A stretch of DNA of 64,000 bases from Terrimonas_A sp051954695 (GCA_051954695.1 JBQCHL010000014.1:1-64000), one strand, 5' to 3'. Positions 36,463-45,950 are shown, counted from the stretch's first letter. Notes: a model not told the origin generated them from the sequence alone. Made by a program: numbers and translations.

Positions 36463-37608
36463 ATGCGACCTATTCAAATGGTTGATACCAAGACCCAGTA
36501 TCAAAAAATAAAGGCAGAAGTTGATAACGCGGTTTTACAGGTGATTGAAAGTTCGGCTTTCATCAATGGAAAACCGGTACAGGATTTTTGCAATAGTCTT
36601 TCAGCTTATCTCGGCGTTAAGCATACGATCCCCTGCGCCAACGGCACGGATGCATTGCAGATAGCCATGATGGCGCTGGGCTTGCAGCCTGGTGATGAGG
36701 TGCTCACTCCTTCTTTTACATTCATCGCCACCACCGAGGTGATCGCCCTGCTCAATCTTACACCTGTATTTGTGGATGTGGACCCTAAAACATTCTGCAT
36801 AGATCCTGCTTTGCTGGAAAAAGCGATCACACCGAAAACCAAAGCGATCGTGCCTGTGCATTTGTATGGGCAAATGGCGCCGATGGAAGAGATCATGAAG
36901 ATCGCAGAAAAGCATAAGCTGTGGGTGATCGAAGACAATGCCCAGGCGATCGGCAGTGATTATACCTTTTCAGATGGCAGGAAGCAAAAAGCAGGAACTA
37001 TCGGTCATATCGGGGCCACTTCCTTCTATCCTTCAAAAAATTTAGGCGCTTTTGGAGACGCTGGTGCAATATTTACCAATGATGATGCGTTGGCTGATCG
37101 GATGAAAATGGTTGCCAATCATGGGCAAAGCCGTAGGTATTATCATGATATAGTGGGTTGCAACAGCCGTTTGGATACCATACAGGCAGCCATTCTGGAT
37201 ATCAAGCTGAAACACCTGGATGAATACATCGCAGCCAGGGAAGCTGCGGCTGATTTCTATGACAATGCATTGTCGGGTCATGCAATGATAACAACCCCGT
37301 TCAGGGCATCTTACTCCCGGCATGTGTTTCACCAGTATACCATATTGCTTGACGATGGAAAAGATCCTGTAGCGCTAAGGAACGGGTTGAACAGTTTCCT
37401 GGCAGAGCATAAGATCCCTTCCATGATCTATTACCCTGTGCCTGGCCATCGCCAGAAAATGTTTGAACAATTCAATGTAGCGTCACAATCATTACCGGTA
37501 ACGGACTGGTTGACAGAACGGGTGATCTCCCTGCCAATGCACACGGAACTGGATAAAGAACAATTGTCCTTTATCACTGGCAAAATGCTCGAATATTTAA
37601 AACATTAA
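36463..37608 (+). CDS. DegT/DnrJ/EryC1/StrS-family sugar aminotransferase
   Basis: A 381-residue PLP-dependent enzyme that aminates a keto nucleotide sugar. The ATG at 36463 (MRPIQMVDTKTQY) gives the usual N-terminus. Motifs: CANGTDALQIAMMALG, PSFTFIAT, the EDNAQAIG stretch binding PLP, and the Schiff-base lysine in SFYPSKNLGAFGDAGA. The sequence is WbpE-like, so an amino derivative of a 3-keto hexuronic acid is possible, but specificity is not certain. First gene of a six-gene co-directional cluster. Confidence 0.92.
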   Translation: MRPIQMVDTKTQYQKIKAEVDNAVLQVIESSAFINGKPVQDFCNSLSAYLGVKHTIPCANGTDALQIAMMALGLQPGDEVLTPSFTFIATTEVIALLNLTPVFVDVDPKTFCIDPALLEKAITPKTKAIVPVHLYGQMAPMEEIMKIAEKHKLWVIEDNAQAIGSDYTFSDGRKQKAGTIGHIGATSFYPSKNLGAFGDAGAIFTNDDALADRMKMVANHGQSRRYYHDIVGCNSRLDTIQAAILDIKLKHLDEYIAAREAAADFYDNALSGHAMITTPFRASYSRHVFHQYTILLDDGKDPVALRNGLNSFLAEHKIPSMIYYPVPGHRQKMFEQFNVASQSLPVTDWLTERVISLPMHTELDKEQLSFITGKMLEYLKH

Positions 37609-37633
37609 CCTTAACCATAATTAACAAGCATTC

Positions 37634-38980
37634 ATGAAAATCGCTGTAGTAGGCACCGGCTATGTAGGATTAGTGACCGGTACCTGTTTTGCCGAAACCG
37701 GCAACACCGTAACCTGTATAGACATTGATAGTTCAAAAGTGACCAAACTTACCAATGGTGAGATCACTATTTACGAGCCAGGCCTTGAAAAATTATTCCT
37801 CAGGAACCTCAAAGAAGAACGTCTTCGCTTCACCACTAACCTGGAAGATGGTATTAAAGATGCAGCTATTATCTTCCTGGCACTGCCAACTCCTCCGGGC
37901 GAAGATGGCTCCGCAGATCTGAAATACATACTTGGCGTTTCCACTCAATTGGGAAATATTCTGAATCCGGACGATTACAAAGTGATCGTTGACAAAAGCA
38001 CAGTGCCAGTAGGTACTGCTGAAAAAGTAAGAGCAGCGATCCTTGACAGTGGGGCTAAGGCTGGAAAAAAACTGGAAGCGGCATTTGATGTTGTGTCCAA
38101 TCCTGAGTTCCTGCGTGAAGGCGTGGCTGTAGATGATTTTATGAAGCCCGACAGGGTAGTGATCGGGGCCACTTCCGAAAAAGCAAAAAAACTGATGGGT
38201 GATCTGTATGCACCTTTCGTGCGCCAGGGCAACCCGGTGATCTATATGGATGAACGCTCAGCAGAGCTTACCAAATATGCAGCCAACTCATTCCTTGCTA
38301 CCAAGATCTCTTTTATGAATGAGGTCGCACGCCTTTGTGAATTGCTGGGTGCTGATGTGGACATGGTGCGCCGCGGCGTAGGAAGCGATGACCGTATTGG
38401 TAAAAGGTTCCTTTTCCCGGGCATTGGCTATGGCGGAAGCTGCTTCCCTAAAGATGTGCAGGCCCTGGTGAAATCATCCACTGAAGTGAAATATGATTTC
38501 AAGATACTGAACGCAGTGATGGAAGTGAATGAAACGCAGAAACTGCACCTGTTCCCCAAGATCAAAAACTATTTCAAAGGCAATCTGAAAGGAAAGCATT
38601 TTGCATTATGGGGTCTGGCATTCAAACCCAATACGGATGATATACGTGAAGCCCCGGCCCTTTATATGATTGAAGCACTGGTAAAAGAAGGTGCTACTGT
38701 TTCTGCATTTGATCCTGAGGCAATGAACAATGTGAAAAAGACGATCGGTGATAAGATCAGTTATGCCGACAATCAGTATGCAGCATTAAAAGATGCTGAT
38801 GCGTTGATCATCGCTACAGAGTGGAACGAATTCAGGACACCTGATTTCCTTAAGATCGTTTCTACCCTGAAAAACAAAACCATTTTCGACGGACGCAATC
38901 TTTTTGATGTAGCCGCAATCCGTGAACTTGGATTCCATTACGAAAGTGTAGGAAGAGCTGCTTCTTCCCCGGCTAAATAA
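37634..38980 (+). CDS. ugd: UDP-glucose 6-dehydrogenase
   Basis: A 448-residue NAD-dependent enzyme converting UDP-glucose to UDP-glucuronate. MKIAVVGTGYVGLVTGTCFAE is the dinucleotide fold, STVPVGTAEKV and the GIGYGGSCFPKD motif with the catalytic Cys follow, and GLAFKPNTDDIREAP marks the C-terminal domain. The next gene encodes an enzyme using its product. Confidence 0.94.
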   Translation: MKIAVVGTGYVGLVTGTCFAETGNTVTCIDIDSSKVTKLTNGEITIYEPGLEKLFLRNLKEERLRFTTNLEDGIKDAAIIFLALPTPPGEDGSADLKYILGVSTQLGNILNPDDYKVIVDKSTVPVGTAEKVRAAILDSGAKAGKKLEAAFDVVSNPEFLREGVAVDDFMKPDRVVIGATSEKAKKLMGDLYAPFVRQGNPVIYMDERSAELTKYAANSFLATKISFMNEVARLCELLGADVDMVRRGVGSDDRIGKRFLFPGIGYGGSCFPKDVQALVKSSTEVKYDFKILNAVMEVNETQKLHLFPKIKNYFKGNLKGKHFALWGLAFKPNTDDIREAPALYMIEALVKEGATVSAFDPEAMNNVKKTIGDKISYADNQYAALKDADALIIATEWNEFRTPDFLKIVSTLKNKTIFDGRNLFDVAAIRELGFHYESVGRAASSPAK

Positions 38981-38992
38981 AATCACTGCTGT

Positions 38993-39976
38993 ATGCAATC
39001 GAAAAGAGTGTTAATTACCGGCGCAGCCGGCTTTCTTGGATCACACCTGTGCGACCGTTTTATTAAAGAAGGCTACAGGGTTATTGCAATGGACAACCTG
39101 ATCACCGGCGACCTGCGCAATATAGAACACCTGTTCAAACTGGAGCAGTTTGAGTTTTATCATCACGATATCACCAAGTTCATTCATATCCCCGGGCCGC
39201 TGGATTATATCATGCATTTTGCATCACCGGCCAGCCCGATCGACTACCTGAAGATCCCTATTCAGACATTGAAAGTAGGTGCCATGGGTACACACAATTG
39301 CCTGGGGCTTGCAAAAGCAAAAGGGGCACGTATATTGGTAGCATCTACCAGCGAAGTGTATGGCGACCCGTTGGTGCACCCGCAAACAGAAGAATACTGG
39401 GGTAATGTGAACCCTGTTGGTCCCCGTGGTGTGTATGATGAGGCAAAAAGATATATGGAGTCCATCACCATGGCTTATCACAGTTTTCATGGTGTGCAAA
39501 CCAGGATCGTGAGGATCTTCAATACTTATGGACCAAGAATGCGGTTGAACGATGGCCGTGCTCTTCCTGCATTTATAGGGCAGGCTTTGAGGGGAGAAGA
39601 TCTGACTGTTTTTGGCGATGGATCCCAAACTCGTAGCTTCTGCTATGTGGATGATCTTGTTGAAGGCATCTACCGTTTATTGCTGAGTGATTATCATCTG
39701 CCGGTGAATATTGGGAATCCCAATGAGATTTCCCTGAAGGATTTTGCAGAAGAGATACTGGCACTTACCGGCGGCAAAGTAAAGATCGCTTACAAGCCCT
39801 TGCCGGTTGATGATCCCAAGCAACGCCGCCCGGATATCACCAAAGCAAAAAACTTACTCGGTTGGGAACCTAAAGTCAACCGCAGCGAAGGATTGAAAAT
39901 AACATACGATTATTTCAAGTCGTTGCCGGAAGAAGAATGGAGAAAACAACCCAAAGAGTTTGTAAGCATTAAATAA
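38993..39976 (+). CDS. UDP-glucuronate decarboxylase (UDP-xylose synthase)
   Basis: A 327-residue extended short-chain dehydrogenase/reductase. It has GAAGFLGSHLCDRF at the N-terminus, STSEVYGDP, the catalytic YDEAKRYME (YxxxK) and RIFNTYGPRMR. The sequence resembles UXS, which turns UDP-glucuronate into UDP-xylose; this fits the Ugd gene 12 bases upstream. Confidence 0.9.
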   Translation: MQSKRVLITGAAGFLGSHLCDRFIKEGYRVIAMDNLITGDLRNIEHLFKLEQFEFYHHDITKFIHIPGPLDYIMHFASPASPIDYLKIPIQTLKVGAMGTHNCLGLAKAKGARILVASTSEVYGDPLVHPQTEEYWGNVNPVGPRGVYDEAKRYMESITMAYHSFHGVQTRIVRIFNTYGPRMRLNDGRALPAFIGQALRGEDLTVFGDGSQTRSFCYVDDLVEGIYRLLLSDYHLPVNIGNPNEISLKDFAEEILALTGGKVKIAYKPLPVDDPKQRRPDITKAKNLLGWEPKVNRSEGLKITYDYFKSLPEEEWRKQPKEFVSIK

Positions 39977-40071
39977 ACCACAAGCCACCTGTTTCACCTG
40001 GAGTGAATTGAAAGTAAAGTGAGAATTCCGCATTTCGCTTTCTCATTTGTGTAACTAAATAAATTTCATCG

Positions 40072-41361
40072 ATGTACCAGGAACTGATCGAAAAAAAACA
40101 AAAACTTGCGGTTATCGGGTTAGGATATGTTGGCTTACCCATCGCGTTAGAATTTGCCCGAAAATTATCTGTTATCGGTTTTGATATCAATGCAAAGAGG
40201 ATAGCTCTGATGAAGCAGGGCATTGACCCCAGCAATGAATTGGAGAAAGAAGCTTTTGAAGGCTGCGACATCACTTTCACCGATTCTCTTGATGTGTTGA
40301 AGGAAGCTACTTTTTATATCGTAGCAGTGCCCACACCGGTTGATGAGCATAAAGTACCGGATCTGATCCCGGTGCTGCGCGCTTCCGAAACGATCGGTAA
40401 AGTGATCAAGAAAGGAGATTATGTGGTGTTTGAATCTACTGTATACCCGGGTTGTACAGAAGAGGATTGCCTGCCGGTGATAGAGAAATTATCAGGCCTG
40501 AGAAATGTAAAAGATTTTAAACTGGGTTATTCTCCGGAAAGGATCAATCCGGGCGATAAGAACCATACCCTTGCTTCCATTGTGAAAGTGGTTTCCGGTT
40601 GCGATAAGGAATCGCTCGACACGATTGCAAAAGTGTACGAGCTGGTGGTGAAAGCAGGCGTTCATAAAGCATCTTCCATTAAAGTGGCAGAAGCAGCCAA
40701 GATCATTGAGAACACACAACGCGACCTCAATATCGCTTTGATGAATGAGCTATCCATCATTTTCAATAAAATGAACATCAACACATTTGAAGTGCTGGAA
40801 GCCGCTGGCACCAAATGGAACTTCCTGAAATTTCAACCAGGTTTGGTTGGTGGGCATTGTATCGGAGTTGATCCGTATTACCTCACTCATAAAGCCAATG
40901 AACTGGGATATAAATCCCAGGTGATCCTTGCCGGCCGTACCATTAATGACGATATGGCGAATTATGTAGCAAAGAATGTTGTAAAACATCTTATCAGAAC
41001 AGTAGGCAATGTGAAAGATGCAAAAGTGCTGGTGATGGGTGCAACATTCAAGGAGAATGTGAGTGATATCCGGAACTCTAAAGTAGCGGATGTAGTAAGA
41101 GCATTACAGGCTTTTTATGTGAATGTTGATGTGGAAGATCCTTATGCTGATTCTGAAGAATTGCACCACGAGTATGGGTTTCATCTTGCATCATCTATTG
41201 GTAACAGTTATGATGCCGTTATTGTAACCGTTCCACACGCAGAGTATAACGAACTGAACGATGATTATTTTATGAGTATCACCCAGCCACATGGGTTGAT
41301 TGCTGACCTGAAAGGTATCTATAGAAATAAGATCACTAACAGAACATACTGGAGCTTATAA
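40072..41361 (+). CDS. Nucleotide-sugar dehydrogenase, WbpA/TviB type
   Basis: A 429-residue UDP-N-acetylhexosamine-type dehydrogenase: GLGYVGLPIALEFAR, STVYPGCTEEDCLPV, SPERINPGDKNHT and VGGHCIGVDPYYLTHKA with the catalytic Cys. Overall features match enzymes that oxidise UDP-GlcNAc or UDP-ManNAc to uronic acids, making a second oxidised sugar beside Ugd. The 95-base gap before it is the largest in the cluster and contains no obvious terminator; rfbC starts 2 bases after its stop. Confidence 0.9.
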   Translation: MYQELIEKKQKLAVIGLGYVGLPIALEFARKLSVIGFDINAKRIALMKQGIDPSNELEKEAFEGCDITFTDSLDVLKEATFYIVAVPTPVDEHKVPDLIPVLRASETIGKVIKKGDYVVFESTVYPGCTEEDCLPVIEKLSGLRNVKDFKLGYSPERINPGDKNHTLASIVKVVSGCDKESLDTIAKVYELVVKAGVHKASSIKVAEAAKIIENTQRDLNIALMNELSIIFNKMNINTFEVLEAAGTKWNFLKFQPGLVGGHCIGVDPYYLTHKANELGYKSQVILAGRTINDDMANYVAKNVVKHLIRTVGNVKDAKVLVMGATFKENVSDIRNSKVADVVRALQAFYVNVDVEDPYADSEELHHEYGFHLASSIGNSYDAVIVTVPHAEYNELNDDYFMSITQPHGLIADLKGIYRNKITNRTYWSL

Positions 41362-41363
41362 CT

Positions 41364-41924
41364 ATGCCACTTGTTGCCACCGGAATAGACGGCTTATGGG
41401 TTTTTGAACCTAAAGTATTTGAAGATAGTCGTGGATATTTCTTTGAAGCATATAATGCTCAGGCATTCCAGCAGGAAGGAATCGACTATCAATTTGTACA
41501 GGATAATCAATCTTCATCCTGCTATGGAGTAATAAGAGGATTGCATTACCAGGCCGAGCCATATTCCCAAACAAAACTGGTAAGGGCTTTATCAGGAAGA
41601 ATACTCGATGTGGCAGTAGACATACGAAAAGGGTCACCCACTTATGGAAAGGTTTTTTCAATAGAGCTATCCGGAGAGAATAAAAAGCAATTGTTGATAC
41701 CAAAAGGCTTTGCTCATGGGTTTTCTGTACTGAGTGAAAAAGCTGAAGTATTTTATAAATGCGATTCGTTTTATAATAAAGCCAGCGATGGAGGAATATA
41801 TTATGCCGATCCTTCATTGGCGATCGACTGGCAGGTGCCGCTCGACAAAGCGATCGTTTCAGATAAGGATCAGCAATTACCTTTTTTAGCCGAGAGCCAG
41901 CATAATTTCATATTTAAAGGATAA
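41364..41924 (+). CDS. rfbC: dTDP-4-dehydrorhamnose 3,5-epimerase
   Basis: A 186-residue cupin-fold epimerase of the dTDP-rhamnose pathway. SSCYGVIRGLHYQ contains the catalytic His, and LLIPKGFAHGFSVLSEKAEVFYKC is the second core segment. It overlaps the downstream rfbD by one base (TAATG). rfbA and rfbB are not in the window. Confidence 0.95.
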   Translation: MPLVATGIDGLWVFEPKVFEDSRGYFFEAYNAQAFQQEGIDYQFVQDNQSSSCYGVIRGLHYQAEPYSQTKLVRALSGRILDVAVDIRKGSPTYGKVFSIELSGENKKQLLIPKGFAHGFSVLSEKAEVFYKCDSFYNKASDGGIYYADPSLAIDWQVPLDKAIVSDKDQQLPFLAESQHNFIFKG

Positions 41925-42784
41925 TGGTTGTAAAACAAAAAATACTGGTTACAGGTGCTAATGGTCAATTAGGAAAGGAACTGCAGGAACTCTCCAGCGA
42001 ATACCTGGTATTTGATTTTATTTTCCTTTCAAGAGAAGAATTGTCTATTCATGATGCAGGATCAGTAAAGCAGGCATTTGAAAAATATGCACCTCAATAT
42101 TGTATTAACTGTGCCGCTTATACGGCCGTAGATAAGGCGGAGACAGACCAGGAAAATGCTTTTCTCATAAACGGTGAAGCAACTGGTGTGCTGGCATCAG
42201 TTTGTAAAGAATATAATACCCGCTTTATTCATATCTCTACCGATTATGTTTTTGACGGGAATGCAACCATTCCCTACAAAACAGACGCAGCAACAAATCC
42301 TCAAAGCGTATATGGCGAATCAAAACTGCTGGGAGAGCAAAAAGCCATTGCTAATAATGATCAAACGGTGATCATACGTACTTCCTGGGTATATTCAGTA
42401 TTCGGGAAGAATTTTGTAAAGACCATGCTTCGCCTGATGAGTGAGAAAAAGGAGATCAATGTAGTGAGTGATCAGGTAGGATCGCCTACTTATGCCGCAG
42501 ATCTGGCAAAAGCAATACTGCATATCGTTTCTTTAGGCAACTGGTACCCGGGTATTTATCATTTCAGCAATAAAGGTGTGATCAGTTGGTATGATTTTGC
42601 CGTAGCAATAAAGGAATTGTCTGGCAGCCATTGTGCCGTTAATCCTATTCCCAGTTCAGCTTATCCCACACCGGCTAAACGGCCTTTCTATTCGGTGATG
42701 GATACTTCCCTCATAGTTAATGTATATGGTATTGAAATGGAAGACTGGAAAAGTAGCCTGGTAAAATGTCTAAAAAGGTTATAG
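41924..42784 (+). CDS. rfbD: dTDP-4-dehydrorhamnose reductase
   Basis: A 286-residue SDR reductase giving dTDP-L-rhamnose. Cofactor loop GANGQLGKELQEL, the NCAAYTAVDKAE segment, HISTDYVFDG and the catalytic YGESKLLGE (YxxxK) are all present. It ends the nucleotide-sugar cluster; family B inverted repeats follow before the convergent AraC gene. Confidence 0.95.
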   Translation: MVVKQKILVTGANGQLGKELQELSSEYLVFDFIFLSREELSIHDAGSVKQAFEKYAPQYCINCAAYTAVDKAETDQENAFLINGEATGVLASVCKEYNTRFIHISTDYVFDGNATIPYKTDAATNPQSVYGESKLLGEQKAIANNDQTVIIRTSWVYSVFGKNFVKTMLRLMSEKKEINVVSDQVGSPTYAADLAKAILHIVSLGNWYPGIYHFSNKGVISWYDFAVAIKELSGSHCAVNPIPSSAYPTPAKRPFYSVMDTSLIVNVYGIEMEDWKSSLVKCLKRL

Positions 42785-42868
42785 CTTTTTATCGTTCAGT
42801 ACTGGCTCAGTTTTAAATTGCCCACAAATTTTGATTGTGATCCAGCGATGAGTTGCGATCTCTTTTTT

Positions 42869-43001
42869 ACTGTTATCCCACAAAGACACAAAGAGCACAA
42901 AGAAAATTAGAACAAAAAATGAGTGTTCCTAATGCTATTTCACGGCACTGGATAGACTAAAGTATTTCTTTGTGCTCTTTGTGTCTTTGTGGGATAACAG
43001 T
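42869..43001. repeat. 37-bp perfect inverted repeats with 59-base centre (family B)
   Basis: Arms 42869-42905 and 42965-43001 are exact inverted copies. They begin ACTGTTATCCCACAAAGA and continue with CACAAAGAGCACAAAGAAA. The centre 42906-42964 has no reading frame of note. The element sits between the convergent rfbD and AraC genes and shares words with the 30-bp palindrome at 2946. The remaining 227-base gap holds nothing else. Confidence 0.9.
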
Positions 43002-43011
43002 AAGTGTCGGG

Positions 43012-43899
43012 TCAATACTTCGGTTTACGTTTATACTCTCCCGGGCTTATGCCTTTGAATTTTCTGAACACTGTCGCGAAATACTGCTGATTCTGAAATC
43101 CTGTTTCAAATGCCACATCTGCAATGGAATGTTTTGCCTTTTCAAGCAGCAGGCAGGCGTTTTTAATTTTATATTTTAGCACATAGTCCAGCGGGGTGGT
43201 ACCTGTTTCTTCTTTGAACCATGCTTTGAAACGTGACAGGGATAAACCGACCAGATTGGCTAACTCCTGCAACACCACTGGCTCGTCAAGATGATTTTTA
43301 ATGAACAGATCTATCTTCTCCATTCTTCCGGTTTGCCGCAACAAAGCCGGTGTTTGCGATGTACGGATCACTTCCAGCAAGAAATCAGCGATTGAATGCT
43401 GAAGCCGGATATGCTGCAACAGGCTTTTGGACTGAGCATATATACGGAATATATTTTCCAGTTTAATTTTCATGGATGTATTGCCCCTGAAATGACGCGG
43501 CAATTGTAACAGTTGCTTATACCATTCCCTGGCCAGTTCATTTTCAAATTGCAGAAAGGGTATTGGCTTTTTGGTTTTTGGTATGTGGATGATGATCCAG
43601 TACAACTCGCCTTTTTCTTCCGGATACTTGCCTGTACCGTGCAGCTCGCCGGGATAAGTAACAAATAATTCCCCGCCTTTGATCCGGTATAATGTATCGT
43701 TTACTTCGTATACCTGTTCTCCTTTACTGCAAAAACATATTTCCAGCATCTGCCCGTGAGAATGAGGGGCCAGCCTGGCATGGGCCTGTTTATAATTATA
43801 CTTGCCTAATACCATAACATCTTTCCAGCCTGATTTTCTGAAATCAAGAATATTCCTTTCCCTGCGAATGCCGGCTTTAATCGAAGTCTTTTTTTGCAT
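43012..43899 (-). CDS. AraC-family transcriptional regulator
   Basis: A 295-residue regulator; the ATG at 43899 is preferred over an upstream start because the extra segment overlaps the divergent promoter. The N-terminus is a cupin-like sugar-sensing domain (HARLAPHSHGQMLEICFC, GGELFVTYPGELHGTG), and the C-terminal HTH pair is ELANLVGLSLSRFKAWFKEETG and IADVAFETGFQNQQYFATVFRKFKG. It is divergent from the oxygenase gene at 43982 and probably regulates it or the neighbouring carbohydrate locus. Confidence 0.93.
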   Translation of the reverse strand: MQKKTSIKAGIRRERNILDFRKSGWKDVMVLGKYNYKQAHARLAPHSHGQMLEICFCSKGEQVYEVNDTLYRIKGGELFVTYPGELHGTGKYPEEKGELYWIIIHIPKTKKPIPFLQFENELAREWYKQLLQLPRHFRGNTSMKIKLENIFRIYAQSKSLLQHIRLQHSIADFLLEVIRTSQTPALLRQTGRMEKIDLFIKNHLDEPVVLQELANLVGLSLSRFKAWFKEETGTTPLDYVLKYKIKNACLLLEKAKHSIADVAFETGFQNQQYFATVFRKFKGISPGEYKRKPKY

Positions 43900-43952
43900 G
43901 TATAAAATAGTACTGGGATATAATATTGAAATATTTCCTGAAGATACAATCT

Positions 43953-43960
43953 TAGCTTTG
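43953..43960 (+). promoter_or_regulatory. -7 box of oxygenase gene promoter
   Basis: TAGCTTTG fits TAnnTTTG, 22 bases before the ATG at 43982, in the 82-base gap shared with the divergent AraC gene. Confidence 0.5.
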
Positions 43961-43981
43961 AACAGGCCAAAAACAAAAACA

Positions 43982-44743
43982 ATGAATATAAACCAGCAAC
44001 AGGTAGAATTTTTCAATCGCAATGGATATGTGATAGTGGAAAACATTCTTTTGCCTGAAGAAGTCAACTACTACCGAAATGTGTATGAAGACTTCCTGGA
44101 AAATAAGATTGATGCTTCGCGGTTCCGCTCCGACCTGGGTGGATTTGCTGAAGGCGACAAGCCTCTTGCCGCAAAAGAACGCATTACACAGATCATGTTG
44201 CCTTCCCGGCTAATGCCGGAACTGTTGGAGAAGTCATTGCATAAAAAAACAATGATGGTGGCCCGGCAATTACTGGGTGATGATATGGCCCTGGATTTTG
44301 ATATGCTGATCGATAAAGCACCTTATTCCAATACTCCCACACCCTGGCATCAGGATTGCGCTTATTGGATCAGCATGCCCGATATAAGAGCAGCCAGTTG
44401 CTGGGTAGCGCTGGATGATGCTGTGAAAGACAATGGATGTATGTGGTATGTGCCAGGTTCACATCTGTTGCCAGTACGCGCACACCGGCCTGCCGGCAAG
44501 GGAGGCGGAGCACTGGAGTGCGATGCTGAAGAAGCAGAAGGAACAGCAGTAGAAATAAAAGCAGGTTCCTGTGTATGGCACCATGGCGGCACTCTGCACT
44601 ATAGCCGGGGAAATAGCACTGATAAAAGGAGGCGGGCTTTCATCAATAATTTCCGGCCAGAAGAGATGATCCGTTTCGAACGTGAACGGGGATTTGACCA
44701 TACGGGAGAACGGAATGTGAGGAACGATAATGCTAAAAACTAA
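43982..44743 (+). CDS. Phytanoyl-CoA dioxygenase-family oxygenase (PhyH 1)
   Basis: A 253-residue Fe(II)/2-oxoglutarate dioxygenase-like protein. The iron triad is H123 and D125 in WHQDCAYW and probably H206 in the segment WHHGGTLHYSRG, with Arg near 217 for 2-oxoglutarate. ATG at 43982 gives a natural N-terminus (MNINQQQVEFFNRNGYVIVEN); the frame is open upstream but overlaps the AraC gene. Substrate unknown; the sister protein at 62763 suggests a role in the same locus. Confidence 0.9.
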   Translation: MNINQQQVEFFNRNGYVIVENILLPEEVNYYRNVYEDFLENKIDASRFRSDLGGFAEGDKPLAAKERITQIMLPSRLMPELLEKSLHKKTMMVARQLLGDDMALDFDMLIDKAPYSNTPTPWHQDCAYWISMPDIRAASCWVALDDAVKDNGCMWYVPGSHLLPVRAHRPAGKGGGALECDAEEAEGTAVEIKAGSCVWHHGGTLHYSRGNSTDKRRRAFINNFRPEEMIRFERERGFDHTGERNVRNDNAKN

Positions 44744-44805
44744 TGGTAAATTATTATTTATAGTATAATGGCTGTGACATGCTCCTGAAGGTTTATAAGC
44801 TCGAT

Positions 44806-44833
44806 CTATAAAAGTGCATGATTATTTTTATAG
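44806..44833. promoter_or_regulatory. Inverted repeat at LacI gene promoter
   Basis: CTATAAAA (44806-44813) and TTTTATAG (44826-44833) are exact inverted copies with a 12-base spacer. The right arm overlaps a -7 box TAGATTTG at 44831-44838, 22 bases before the LacI start. It could be an operator, though A/T-rich palindromes arise easily. Confidence 0.4.
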
Positions 44834-44859
44834 ATTTGTTTAAATAGCATTAAGCCTTT

Positions 44860-45933
44860 ATGAAGAAAAGTACAGATAAATCGGCCAGCGGTGTAAAGGA
44901 AATAGCCAGGTTGGCCAAAGTATCCATTGCGACGGTTGACAGGGTGATCCATAATAGGGAAGGCGTTTCAGAGAAGACGAAGAGTAAGATACAAGCCATC
45001 ATTCAGAAACTGAATTATCAGCCGAATGTATTGGCAAGAAGGCTGGCGCTGGCTTCACGCGGCACTATCCGGCTGGCAGTATTGCTGCCGAATATTTCCA
45101 GCGAAACGGAATTCTGGCAGGCTCCGCTGGATGGAGTGAACCAGGCGGAAAATGAGATAAAACAATATGGCATCGAGATAGAACGGTTTTTTTTTGATCA
45201 GAATGATGAGGCTTCTTTTGACAAGCAGGTAAAAAAGATCATCCGGTTAAAACCAGACGGGATATTGTTTACACCAACATTCCCTGAAGAATCTATCCGG
45301 CTGACGGAAGATTGCAAGAAAGCAGGCATACCTTATGTCATGATCAACTCTGATATTCCTGGCTATGATTCCATGTGCTATATCGGTGCTGAAATATTTC
45401 ATAGCGGTTATCTTGCCGGGCAATTGGTTAATTACTGCATTGAAAAAGATCAGCAGGTGCTGGTAGTAAAGATCGCCCGTGAGATCGATAATAACTATGC
45501 CATCCTGCGGAAAGAAGATGGGTTCAGGGCTTACTTTTCGGATAATAATATCCAGAATAAGATACTGACCCTTGATTCAAAACAAACAGACTATGCAGCC
45601 GTTTCGCGTAAGCTGGACCAGTTGATCAAAAAGGAAAAAACTATTGGTGCTGTATTTGTAACCAACTCGCGCGTGTCAGTAGTAGCGAAATACCTGCAGA
45701 AAGCAGGGCTGGAAGATATTCTTTTGCTGGGGTATGATTTCACGAAAGACAATGTGGATTATCTGAAAGCCGGTTCCATTGATTTCCTTATTTGTGAAAA
45801 ACCGCAAGAGCAGGGATACAGAGGGGTAATGACACTTTTCCAGCATCTTGTTTATTCCAATGTTATAGAGAAGAACTACCTTATGCCTATCGATATTATT
45901 ACAAAAGAGAACTATCAGTTCTATAGGAACTGA
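44860..45933 (+). CDS. LacI-family transcriptional regulator
   Basis: A 357-residue regulator with an N-terminal LacI helix-turn-helix (VKEIARLAKVSIATVDRV and the hinge-helix segment NYQPNVLARRLA) and a periplasmic-binding-protein-like effector domain of the type that binds sugars (LAVLLPNISSETEFW, GILFTPTFPEESI, GAVFVTNSRVS, LLLGYDFTKDN). Lies 17 bases before the 636-residue gene and upstream of the whole enzyme cluster, so it is the natural candidate to bind the ACGT-centred palindromes at 47895 and 55038. Confidence 0.92.
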   Translation: MKKSTDKSASGVKEIARLAKVSIATVDRVIHNREGVSEKTKSKIQAIIQKLNYQPNVLARRLALASRGTIRLAVLLPNISSETEFWQAPLDGVNQAENEIKQYGIEIERFFFDQNDEASFDKQVKKIIRLKPDGILFTPTFPEESIRLTEDCKKAGIPYVMINSDIPGYDSMCYIGAEIFHSGYLAGQLVNYCIEKDQQVLVVKIAREIDNNYAILRKEDGFRAYFSDNNIQNKILTLDSKQTDYAAVSRKLDQLIKKEKTIGAVFVTNSRVSVVAKYLQKAGLEDILLLGYDFTKDNVDYLKAGSIDFLICEKPQEQGYRGVMTLFQHLVYSNVIEKNYLMPIDIITKENYQFYRN

Positions 45934-45950
45934 TCCACAAATGCTATGTC

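Noticed and set aside
42906..42964. Possible small gene inside the inverted repeats
   Set aside because: No start plus open frame of useful length; composition is non-coding.
43802..43981. Upstream extension of the first oxygenase gene
   Set aside because: It overlaps the divergent AraC gene and has no family similarity; a -7 box lies just before the ATG at 43982.
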